From NCBI GenBank assembly GCA_002733915.1, contig NVXN01000009.1, positions 55,101 to 62,468 of the forward strand: DNA of 7,368 nucleotides, given 5' to 3'. The stretch comes from Aequorivita sp. Lineage in GTDB: Bacteria > Bacteroidota > Bacteroidia > Flavobacteriales > Flavobacteriaceae. Under the pieces are notes generated by a model. That model was given only the letters and a program-made list of their open reading frames with translations, searched no databases and was not told the origin of the DNA. Made by a program: the position numbers and the translations under genes. Shown in pieces: positions 1 through 6,239 of the stretch (positions within the stretch are counted from its first letter, which is position 1; each line of letters starts with the position of its first letter).

Positions 1-666
1 CCCTTGTATTATCCTATAGATACAAACAACATTGGTGCTGACAGACGCTCTCTTTACGATGTTTTGGTAAAAAACATTAAGAACGGAAAAATTGAAAACG
101 TTTACGCAGATTCTTATTTCACTGAAAAGCGTACACTCCAGGATATTGAAGCTTCTTTGGTATACAGCGATACTACCGATTTAGGGATAGAGCAATACAA
201 TGCTGAAGGAACCGTTGATCCTCAATATGTGCGCCGTTTTTCATTGGATGCCGGTGATATTGAAGAGTGGCACATTAGAGGCTATTGGTATCTAGACAAG
301 CGTCAAGGCGAGCTAAAGTATCGTATGCTGGGAATTTGTCCAGTCGCAAATGAAGCACGTTCAAAAGCATTCCCAGAAGATGGAATTGATTCGAAGGTTG
401 AGCTTTTCTGGGTTTGGTTCCCAGGCGCACGTGAAGTTTTACACGAGGCAAAAGCTTTCAACCGAAAGAATACATCGCAGCCTATTTCGTACGATCACTT
501 GTTGAATTCACGACGTTTCAACGCCGTTATTTACAAAGAAGATAACGTACAAGGCGATAGGGATGTAAAGGATTACATCAATGATAATGCACTTATGCAA
601 TTGTTGGAATCTGAAAGAATTAAGGAACAAATACGTAATATAGAAATAGATTTGTGGAATTACTAA
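1..666 (+). CDS. gldN: Gliding motility / type IX secretion protein GldN (5'-truncated by window edge)
   Basis: This is the C-terminal 221 residues of GldN (PorN in Porphyromonas), a periplasmic component of the GldKLMN complex that powers gliding and protein export through the type IX secretion system. The frame is open at base 1 (CCC, then TTG), so the TTG at 4 is an internal leucine codon and not the start; the signal peptide and N-terminal part lie outside the window. Seen here: the aromatic-rich stretch EEWHIRGYWYLDK at about visible residues 88-100, RMLGICPV at 108-115 and ELFWVWFP at 134-141, then a SRRFNAVIYKEDN segment and a charged C-terminal helix ending in DLWNY. Recognition rests on overall resemblance to flavobacterial GldN. 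Some flavobacteria carry a paralogue, GldO, which cannot be excluded without the neighbouring genes. gldK, gldL and gldM are expected just upstream. An intrinsic terminator follows 25 bp after the stop, as expected for the last gene of that operon. Confidence 0.93.
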   Translation, partial: PLYYPIDTNNIGADRRSLYDVLVKNIKNGKIENVYADSYFTEKRTLQDIEASLVYSDTTDLGIEQYNAEGTVDPQYVRRFSLDAGDIEEWHIRGYWYLDKRQGELKYRMLGICPVANEARSKAFPEDGIDSKVELFWVWFPGAREVLHEAKAFNRKNTSQPISYDHLLNSRRFNAVIYKEDNVQGDRDVKDYINDNALMQLLESERIKEQIRNIEIDLWNY

Positions 667-691
667 TCAATTAATAATCCATAATTTGAAG

Positions 692-732
692 AAAACCCTT
701 CAGGTTCCTTTTCGGAAACTGAAGGGTTTTTT
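692..732 (+). terminator. Intrinsic terminator after gldN
   Basis: A 12-bp perfect stem, AAAACCCTTCAG (692-703) with CTGAAGGGTTTT (719-730), is topped by a mismatch, a 4-bp inner stem (TTCC 705-708 with GGAA 714-717) and a 5-nt loop. The downstream arm merges into a run of six T (727-732). This is a textbook rho-independent terminator for transcription coming from gldN. The A-rich 5' flank gives only weak termination potential on the opposite strand. It ends only 11 bp before the next start codon, so it also lies in the immediate upstream region of the oxidoreductase gene. Confidence 0.9.
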
Positions 733-743
733 ATATCACAATA

Positions 744-1787
744 ATGATTGAAAAAGATTACATAATCGTAGGACTCGGAATTGCAGGCGTCAGTTTGTGC
801 GAGCAACTGCTAAAGCACGAAAAAAACTTTATAGTAGTAGATAGCGGCGCGGATGGCTCAACGGCTAAATCTGGAGGTGTTTTTAACCCAACCGTACTTA
901 AGCGCTTTTCAGCGGCATGGAATGCTTCTGCCTTTTTTCCTGTAGCGGTTAATTTTTATAAAGAGCTTTCCGAAAAACTTGCTCGGAAATTTTTCATCGA
1001 AACTCCTATCTTAAGAGTTTTTAAAAGTGTTGAAGAACAAAATGATTGGTCAGTTGCCAGTGACAAACGAGAACTTCAGCAATTTCTTTCCGCAGAATTT
1101 TTAAAGAATACAAACCCAGCTATCAAAGCTCCATTTGGTTTTGGAAAAGTATTAGGAACCGCGCAAATACAGACCGATTCATTACTTTCAAATTATTGCA
1201 ATTTCTTAGAAAAAAAAGGTTTTTTGCTTTCCGAAAATTTTCAATATGAATTAATTCAACAGCAGGAAAACACAGTAGTTTACAAAGGCATTTCAGCAAA
1301 AAAGATCATATTTGCAGAAGGTGTCAAAGCAGATAAAAATCCCTTTTTCCCAACGCATACTCTAATTGGCAACAAAGGAGAATACGTAATTATTCACGCC
1401 CCGGATTTAAAAATAAAAACGCTTTTAAAAGGCCCTATGTATATAATTCCCTTGGGACATGACAATTATAAAGTGGGTGCAACCTACAATCGCGATGATT
1501 ATAGTTTAACCCCGACGGAAATTGCACGGGAAGAAATTCTATCAAAAGTAAAGTCCCTCATTAATTGCGACTTTACTGTTATTGGGCAAACAGTTGGCGT
1601 AAGACCCACTACCAAGGACCACAGGCCCCTTTTGGGCAGTTTAATTGAAAGTCCGAATTTAGTTTTCTTTAATGGCTTGGGTTCGCGCGGTTTTTTGATG
1701 GCACCCTTGCTTTCGGAAATTCTTTTTGATTATTTGGAAAACAACATCGCGATTCCGGAAGAAATGGATATTCAAAGAATGTTATAA
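744..1787 (+). CDS. FAD-dependent oxidoreductase, DAO (D-amino-acid oxidase / glycine oxidase-like) family
   Basis: A 347-residue flavoenzyme of the DAO superfamily, which oxidises amine or amino-acid-type C-N bonds using bound FAD. The N-terminus YIIVGLGIAGVSL carries the dinucleotide-binding GxGxxG (G10, G12, G15) at the end of the first beta strand, with the ribose-contacting acidic residue D33 after the second (FIVVD). SGGVFNP at 43-49 sits where family members have the second FAD-contacting loop. The C-terminal family signature is clear: VGVRPTTKDHRPLLG (284-298) followed by NGLGSRGFLMAP (310-321), which closes over the flavin. No signal peptide or membrane segment is seen, so it is probably cytoplasmic. 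The ATG at 744 gives exactly the usual N-terminal strand length. The substrate cannot be read from the sequence; glycine oxidase-like and MnmC C-terminal-like activities are possible. It follows gldN on the same strand but is separated by a terminator, and it converges with the DUF983 gene with an 11-bp gap. Confidence 0.87.
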   Translation: MIEKDYIIVGLGIAGVSLCEQLLKHEKNFIVVDSGADGSTAKSGGVFNPTVLKRFSAAWNASAFFPVAVNFYKELSEKLARKFFIETPILRVFKSVEEQNDWSVASDKRELQQFLSAEFLKNTNPAIKAPFGFGKVLGTAQIQTDSLLSNYCNFLEKKGFLLSENFQYELIQQQENTVVYKGISAKKIIFAEGVKADKNPFFPTHTLIGNKGEYVIIHAPDLKIKTLLKGPMYIIPLGHDNYKVGATYNRDDYSLTPTEIAREEILSKVKSLINCDFTVIGQTVGVRPTTKDHRPLLGSLIESPNLVFFNGLGSRGFLMAPLLSEILFDYLENNIAIPEEMDIQRML

Positions 1788-1798
1788 AATTTTTTGAG

Positions 1799-2185
1799 TT
1801 AGGCTTCAGCTTTGGTTTTGTCGTACTTCATAAAAAAATTAATCCAAATATTGCGGGAAACCCTTAAAATGAGCGGAAGCATTAAAATCAAAATTCCTAT
1901 TATAGCTAAAAAAGTATAATTCCTGTCTAGACCAATGAAAAAATAAGCAATAATGAAAGTAGCTACGGCAATAGCCACCCCCACCGCATAACTAACGTAC
2001 ATTGCGCCGTAAAAAAACGAGGGTTCAATTTTAAATTTCGTGTTGCAATGGCTGCAGCGCTCGTGCATTTTCAAGGCTTTTGAGAAATTGTAGGGATTAC
2101 GCTCCACATACATTTCACCTTTATGACAGACCGGGCAAGTTCCCGTAAAAATACTGTAGAATTTAGAGCCTTTAAGTAAATCCAT
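1799..2185 (-). CDS. DUF983 family small membrane protein with N-terminal zinc ribbon
   Basis: A 128-residue protein of the DUF983 family, whose function is unknown. It begins MDLLKGSKFYSIFTGTCPVC and carries two CxxC knuckles, CPVC and CSHC, 24 residues apart, a likely four-cysteine zinc site. After the conserved KIEPSFFYGAMYVSYAVG come two hydrophobic helices (about AMYVSYAV-YFF and FLAIIGILILMLPLIL), then RVSRNIWINFFMKYD. The zinc ribbon would sit on one side of the inner membrane, with a helical hairpin anchor. The frame allows an earlier ATG at 2218 (139 residues, adding MLNFTVLKKPT). I chose the ATG at 2185 because family members as I recall them start just before the LKGSKLYSI-like segment, and because the candidate promoter at 2216-2231 would put the transcript start on top of the 2218 ATG. 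The gene is convergent with the oxidoreductase and divergent from the ABC-F gene. Confidence 0.88.
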   Translation of the reverse strand: MDLLKGSKFYSIFTGTCPVCHKGEMYVERNPYNFSKALKMHERCSHCNTKFKIEPSFFYGAMYVSYAVGVAIAVATFIIAYFFIGLDRNYTFLAIIGILILMLPLILRVSRNIWINFFMKYDKTKAEA

Positions 2186-2215
2186 AGTCGGTTTTTTTAG
2201 CACAGTAAAATTAAG

Positions 2216-2231
2216 CATCTTTGCAAAAATT
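2216..2231. promoter_or_regulatory. Candidate overlapping divergent -7 elements on a TTTGCAAA palindrome
   Basis: Bacteroidota housekeeping promoters carry a -7 element TAnnTTTG. The plus strand shows CATCTTTG (2216-2223, 7 of 8 matches), pointing to the ABC-F gene 60 bp downstream. The minus strand shows AATTTTTG (2231 back to 2224, 7 of 8), pointing to the DUF983 gene. The two meet on the perfect palindrome TTTGCAAA (2220-2227). No clean -33 TTG/TTTG element is seen at the expected spacing on either strand, so this is a candidate only. Confidence 0.35.
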
Positions 2232-2239
2232 TCAGCGGT

Positions 2240-2263
2240 ATTTCATATTTCATTAATTGAAAT
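2240..2263 (+). repeat. Tandem heptamer and small inverted repeat in the ABC-F leader
   Basis: The heptamer ATTTCAT occurs twice head to tail (2240-2246 and 2247-2253). The second copy forms the left arm of an inverted repeat, ATTTCA (2247-2252), TTAAT loop, TGAAAT (2258-2263). It lies in the 5' leader, 19 bp before the ABC-F start. It could be a weak operator or leader hairpin, but in AT-rich DNA it could also be chance. Confidence 0.4.
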
Positions 2264-2282
2264 CTGCATTCATAATTATCCA

Positions 2283-4193
2283 ATGGTCAATATTCACAAT
2301 CTTTCGGTTTCCTTTCAAGGTGACTATTTGTTCGAAAAAATAACCTTTCAGTTAAAACCTGGCGATAGGGTTGGTTTGGTGGGTAAAAATGGGGCGGGCA
2401 AATCTACCTTGCTTAAAATTATTGCTGGAGAACAGGAATATGACAGTGGCCAAATAGCGACCGACAAGGAAGTATCCATTGGGTTTTTAAAACAGGATAT
2501 CGATTTTGAGAAAGGCCGAACCGTTTTGGAAGAATCCTACGAAGCTTTCACAGAAATTAAAAAGCTTGAAAAACAACTTGCTGTAATCAATACACAACTG
2601 GCCGAGCGCACCGATTACGAAAGTGATGGATACCATCAATTGATGGTCGATTTAAATGAAATTCAACATCAATATGAAATTCATGGCGGTTACAATTACC
2701 AAGGCGAAACCGAACGGATTTTGCAGGGTTTGGGTTTTCAGAGGGAAGATTTTACGAAGCTTACGGAAACATTTTCCGGCGGGTGGCGGATGCGGATTGA
2801 ATTGGCGAAACTATTACTTCAAAACAACGATATTCTGCTGCTGGATGAGCCTACCAACCATTTGGATATTGAATCCATTCTTTGGTTAGAAGAATTTTTA
2901 AAAGGATATGCGGGTGCCGTTGTTATCGTTTCCCACGATAAAATGTTTTTGGACAATGTTACAAATCGAACCATAGAAATTTCCCTTGGAAAAATTTACG
3001 ATTTCAACAAGCCATACACCCAATATTTAATTCTCCGGAATGAACTGCGCGAGCAACAATTGGCGTCGCAGAAAAATCAGCAAAAGCAGATTGAACAGAC
3101 TGAAAAATTGATTGATAAATTTCGCGCAAAGGCAAGTAAAGCCACGATGGCGCAGTCGCTCATAAAAAAATTGGACAAAATAGACCGTATTGAGGTAGAT
3201 GAAGACGACAATAGTGTGATGACGCTGCGTTTTCCAGTTTCAATCACCCCTGGAAAAGTAGTTATTGAAGCCGAAAATATTTCAAAAAACTATGGCGAAA
3301 AAAATGTTTTGAATGGCGTGGACCTTTTGGTAGATCGCGACAGCAAAATTGCTTTTGTTGGTCAAAACGGGCAAGGGAAATCTACTTTGGCAAAAATAAT
3401 TGTTGGTGAGATAGAATACGATGGGAAACTCACTTTGGGCCACAATGTGCAGATAGGTTATTTTGCGCAAAACCAAGCTGATTACCTGGACGGAAGCAAA
3501 ACGGTACTCGACACGATGATTGATGCGGCCAATGAAAAAAACCGAAGCCGAGTCCGTGATATTTTGGGGTCTTTCCTTTTCCGTGGAGATGAGGTTGAAA
3601 AATTTGTACGTGTGCTGAGTGGGGGCGAACGAAACCGTTTGGCTCTGGCAAAATTGCTTTTGCAGCCTTTCAATGTTTTGGTGATGGATGAGCCCACAAA
3701 CCACCTCGACATAAAATCCAAAAACGTATTGAAGGATGCGCTGAAAAGTTTTGAAGGAACTTTGCTTTTGGTTTCCCACGACCGTGATTTTCTGCAAGGA
3801 TTAACCAATAAGGTTTACGAATTTAAAGACCACCACATCAAAGAATATTTGGGTGATATTGATTATTTCCTTGAACAGCGAAACCTTCAAAACCTTCGTG
3901 AAGCTGAAAAGAAGACGGTCGTTTCCGAAGTAAAAGAAAAGAGAAGCGCCGGCGAGGAATATGAAATTCAGAAAAAACTGAAATCGGTAAAAAATAAATT
4001 AAGCAATGTAGAATCGGCAATTTCATCTTTGGAAAAAGAGATTGCAACTATTGACACCGAACTTCTTATAAATTACGAAGAAACCATTGCCAAGCCACAC
4101 TTTTTTGACAAGTATCAAGAAAAGAAAAAGAAACTCAAGAAGCTGATGGAAGAGTGGGAAGTGCTTCAGGAAACAGTGGAATCCCTATCCTAA
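2283..4193 (+). CDS. ABC-F family ATPase (YheS/YdiF-like ribosome-associated translation factor)
   Basis: A 636-residue soluble protein with two ABC ATPase domains and no membrane segments, the architecture of ABC-F factors that bind the ribosomal E site and reset stalled or drug-bound ribosomes. Domain 1: Walker A GKNGAGKST (34-42), signature SGGWRMR (165-171), Walker B ILLLDEP with catalytic E189, SHD switch (217-219). A charged linker (about 245-325) includes KFRAKASKATMAQSLIKKL, the interdomain helices that reach the P-site tRNA. Domain 2: GQNGQGKST (360-368), LSGGERN (445-451), VLVMDE (465-470), SHD (498-500). The last ~100 residues (535-632) are a lysine/glutamate-rich coiled coil. The FSGGWRMR signature, the linker and the total length fit the YheS/YdiF-like branch better than the antibiotic-resistance Vga/Msr type, so I infer a housekeeping role. 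All catalytic motifs are intact. The ATG at 2283 is the natural start, placing the first beta strand at residue 2. The gene is divergent from DUF983. Confidence 0.93.
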   Translation: MVNIHNLSVSFQGDYLFEKITFQLKPGDRVGLVGKNGAGKSTLLKIIAGEQEYDSGQIATDKEVSIGFLKQDIDFEKGRTVLEESYEAFTEIKKLEKQLAVINTQLAERTDYESDGYHQLMVDLNEIQHQYEIHGGYNYQGETERILQGLGFQREDFTKLTETFSGGWRMRIELAKLLLQNNDILLLDEPTNHLDIESILWLEEFLKGYAGAVVIVSHDKMFLDNVTNRTIEISLGKIYDFNKPYTQYLILRNELREQQLASQKNQQKQIEQTEKLIDKFRAKASKATMAQSLIKKLDKIDRIEVDEDDNSVMTLRFPVSITPGKVVIEAENISKNYGEKNVLNGVDLLVDRDSKIAFVGQNGQGKSTLAKIIVGEIEYDGKLTLGHNVQIGYFAQNQADYLDGSKTVLDTMIDAANEKNRSRVRDILGSFLFRGDEVEKFVRVLSGGERNRLALAKLLLQPFNVLVMDEPTNHLDIKSKNVLKDALKSFEGTLLLVSHDRDFLQGLTNKVYEFKDHHIKEYLGDIDYFLEQRNLQNLREAEKKTVVSEVKEKRSAGEEYEIQKKLKSVKNKLSNVESAISSLEKEIATIDTELLINYEETIAKPHFFDKYQEKKKKLKKLMEEWEVLQETVESLS

Positions 4194-4232
4194 AAACAGG
4201 GAAAATCCTATAAATTCTTTCGATTAATTATC

Positions 4233-4259
4233 TTAACTTGTTATTTTTTAATAAGTTAA
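4233..4259. repeat. AT-rich inverted repeat between the ABC-F and patatin genes
   Basis: Perfect 7-bp arms TTAACTT (4233-4239) and AAGTTAA (4253-4259) flank a 13-nt T-rich spacer, 18 bp before the patatin start. The arms are too AT-rich for a convincing terminator, and no T-run follows the second arm. It may be a repressor-type operator or a fortuitous palindrome. No good TAnnTTTG -7 element was found in the surrounding 83-bp gap. Confidence 0.4.
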
Positions 4260-4276
4260 AATTAATCGTGGGGATT

Positions 4277-6004
4277 ATGGAAAACGAAAACACTTTCAAG
4301 CTTTGTATTACAATGGCAGGTGCCGTTTCTGCGGGGGCTTATACTGCTGGCGTTTTGGATTATTTAATTGAAACACTCGACCTCTGGGAAAAAGCCAAGG
4401 AAAAAAACAGGAAACTGGGTATTATCCATCCTGACTACGACCAAACCATCCCTATGCATCAAGTGGAAATTGACGTAATTAGCGGCTCTTCGGCTGGGGG
4501 TATATCTGGGTCGTTGACTTTTATGGCTTTGGCAGACAAGAAATTCAAAAACTTCAACAAAGACAATCCCACGGGGACTGATAACATTTTTTACAAAAGT
4601 TGGGTAGATATGGGCAACACTGCTGAAAATACCACGGTCGACAAACTGCTTAACAATAATGACCTCAAGGAATATGGCGAAGTGTGCTCCTTGCTCAACA
4701 CCCAAGCCATAGACATGATTGCTGATGAGGCCCTGGCAGCACGCGAACAACGTGAAATCCCGAAATACGCATCCGACAGTCTGGACGTAATTTTGACGAC
4801 CACAAACTTACGCGGTATCAATTTTCTTGTAAATTTTGACGAAAGTGGCCGTGATACTTCCAAAGGAACGGTTATTACCAATCACGGAGGCTTTTTCAGA
4901 TATAAACTAAAAAATAATAAATTCCCTACCGGAATACCGGAAAATGAGAATGAACTGTATTATGTACTTGATCTTTCAGACGAAACCCATCTTCAATACC
5001 TCAAAGATGCCACGCTGAGCACTGCTGCGTTTCCCATAGGCTTGAAATCGCGGGAAGTTGCCATTTCAGCAGAATACATAAAGCGTTACCCGAAATATTT
5101 ATTTAATAAGTCCAAGGGTATCGAGCCGCTTTTGCCCGAAGGGAGTATTTATAAATTCAATTCCGTGGACGGCGGAGTTATCAATAATGAACCCTACGGA
5201 ATAGGATTAAAAGTTTTGCGTGAAAAGAATCCAAAAAGCATTGAAGCGTGTAAATATGGTGTGATAATGATAGATCCATTTCCAAATAAAGACCACGATG
5301 TTGCTGAAAGTGGCAGCGGAATTATGAGCATAGCAGGAGGGCTTTTAAAAGCACTTCGCAATCAGGTAATGTTCAACCAGGATGGAATTTTGGACGCGCT
5401 GGATATGACAGACCGTACCAAATTTTTAATTGAGCCCATTCGTAAGATTGAAAAAGACGGGAAATGGGTTCGTCCAAAAAATGACTTGGCAGCTGCTCCC
5501 ATCGGTGGATTTGCAGGGTTTTTGAGCCGAGATTTTCGGGAGCACGATTTTCAGTTGGGCAGAAAAAACTGTCAGGTTTTCTTACGATACTATTTTGCGG
5601 TAGCTTCCGAAGATATTGAAAAACGTTTGAGTATTGTTCCCAATAGTGCGATTAAGGATAGGTATCAATTTTCGGTGCCAGCAATGGACCCGAACGGAGA
5701 AAAATTCTTTCCAATTATACCCGATATGCGCGTGTTGCGAAATTTTGACAATCAGGTAGATAAAATCAACTATGGAAAGGATGCGGAAATTCAGGATTTA
5801 CCGTACCCTAAATTATCTTTTTCTGAGTTTGAAAGCCGTTACAAATCCAAAATAAAGGATCGCATTGGATTGATTGTGAAACACTTGCTGAAAAATAAAT
5901 TTCTTTCTTTTTTGGCCAATTTCTTTTACGCAAAAAACGCAGGTTATAAATTTGTAAAAGAGGCATTGGAAAAGGAACTTGGCGAAAATGACCTCTTAAA
6001 ATAA
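4277..6004 (+). CDS. Large patatin-like phospholipase family protein
   Basis: A 575-residue patatin-like serine hydrolase, expected to cleave acyl chains from phospholipids or other lipids with a Ser-Asp dyad. The N-terminal strand and oxyanion segment is KLCITMAGAVSAGAYTAG (8-25), the nucleophile elbow is VISGSSAGG (68-75) with S72 in GxSxG, and the catalytic aspartate is D298 in SVDGGVINNEP. The oxyanion loop is AGAVSAGAY rather than the common GGGxRG. After the patatin fold there is a ~250-residue C-terminal part containing GFLSRDFREHDFQLGRKNCQ (413-432), which I recognise as recurring in this large patatin subgroup, and a basic/hydrophobic helix near 528-552 (KDRIGLIVKHLLKN-KFLSFLANFF) that could touch membrane. 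No signal peptide is seen, so it is probably cytoplasmic or peripheral. The ATG at 4277 is preferred over an in-frame TTG at 4238, which would add 13 unconserved residues and run through the inverted repeat. The CPXCG gene starts 5 bp after its stop. Substrate unknown. Confidence 0.9.
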   Translation: MENENTFKLCITMAGAVSAGAYTAGVLDYLIETLDLWEKAKEKNRKLGIIHPDYDQTIPMHQVEIDVISGSSAGGISGSLTFMALADKKFKNFNKDNPTGTDNIFYKSWVDMGNTAENTTVDKLLNNNDLKEYGEVCSLLNTQAIDMIADEALAAREQREIPKYASDSLDVILTTTNLRGINFLVNFDESGRDTSKGTVITNHGGFFRYKLKNNKFPTGIPENENELYYVLDLSDETHLQYLKDATLSTAAFPIGLKSREVAISAEYIKRYPKYLFNKSKGIEPLLPEGSIYKFNSVDGGVINNEPYGIGLKVLREKNPKSIEACKYGVIMIDPFPNKDHDVAESGSGIMSIAGGLLKALRNQVMFNQDGILDALDMTDRTKFLIEPIRKIEKDGKWVRPKNDLAAAPIGGFAGFLSRDFREHDFQLGRKNCQVFLRYYFAVASEDIEKRLSIVPNSAIKDRYQFSVPAMDPNGEKFFPIIPDMRVLRNFDNQVDKINYGKDAEIQDLPYPKLSFSEFESRYKSKIKDRIGLIVKHLLKNKFLSFLANFFYAKNAGYKFVKEALEKELGENDLLK

Positions 6005-6009
6005 TAGTT

Positions 6010-6192
6010 ATGTTCGAATATTTTTTTCAATGTCCCCACTGCTGGGAAGAGATTTCGATGTTGTTGGATACTTCTGTCCGACATCAAAAATATATTGAGG
6101 ATTGTGAAATTTGTTGTAACCCCATTGAATTGGAAGTAACCTTCCAAGATGGCGAACTTATTGGCTTTTCAGCGAACAGTATTGGTCAGTAA
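6010..6192 (+). CDS. CPXCG-motif cysteine-rich zinc protein
   Basis: A 60-residue protein of the small CPXCG family (Cys_rich_CPXG in Pfam), found widely in Proteobacteria and Bacteroidota without an assigned function. Two cysteine pairs are present: C8-P-H-C11 and C32-E-I-C35, the latter followed by C36-N-P-I. This is a one-zinc ribbon. The family's usual glycine after the first pair is tryptophan here (CPHCWEE), which I believe is common in flavobacterial members. Between the pairs lies ISMLLD, and the C-terminal half forms a short beta-rich tail (IELEVTFQDGELIGFSANS). Only 5 bp separate it from the patatin gene, so translation coupling and a shared transcript are likely. The small size is normal for the family, not a truncation. 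Confidence 0.88.
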   Translation: MFEYFFQCPHCWEEISMLLDTSVRHQKYIEDCEICCNPIELEVTFQDGELIGFSANSIGQ

Positions 6193-6239
6193 GTTTTATT
6201 TTTTTAAATTTATGGAAACAAACCAACCCAGAACATCCT

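Noticed and set aside
2656..2889. 77-codon same-strand open frame within the ABC-F gene
   Set aside because: It is a +1-type shadow of the first ABC domain. Its cysteine/tryptophan-rich translation is what the Walker B region gives in the wrong frame.
3282..3808. Long antisense open frames (171 and 108 codons) inside the ABC-F gene
   Set aside because: They lie opposite a gene whose own frame has all ABC motifs. Their translations lack recognisable domains and are explained as codon-pattern shadows.
2283..4193. Antibiotic-resistance ABC-F (Vga/Msr/OptrA-like)
   Set aside because: The signature FSGGWRMR, total length, moderate linker and C-terminal coiled coil fit the housekeeping YheS/YdiF-like branch. 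No resistance context or mobile element is nearby.
4180..4205. Possible terminator after the ABC-F gene (CCCT ... AGGG)
   Set aside because: The stem is only 4 bp with an 11-nt loop and no T-run follows.
4238..4276. TTG at 4238 as the patatin start
   Set aside because: It would add 13 residues (MLFFNKLKLIVGI) ahead of the expected N-terminal strand. The ATG at 4277 fits the family, and the TTG sits within an inverted repeat.
4364..4881. Antisense open frames of 128 and 96 codons inside the patatin gene
   Set aside because: They cover the well-conserved GSSAG region of the real gene and show no domain or initiation signal of their own.
5944..6147. 67-codon minus-strand open frame across the patatin-CPXCG junction
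   Set aside because: It overlaps the fully recognisable CPXCG gene on the opposite strand and has no domain.
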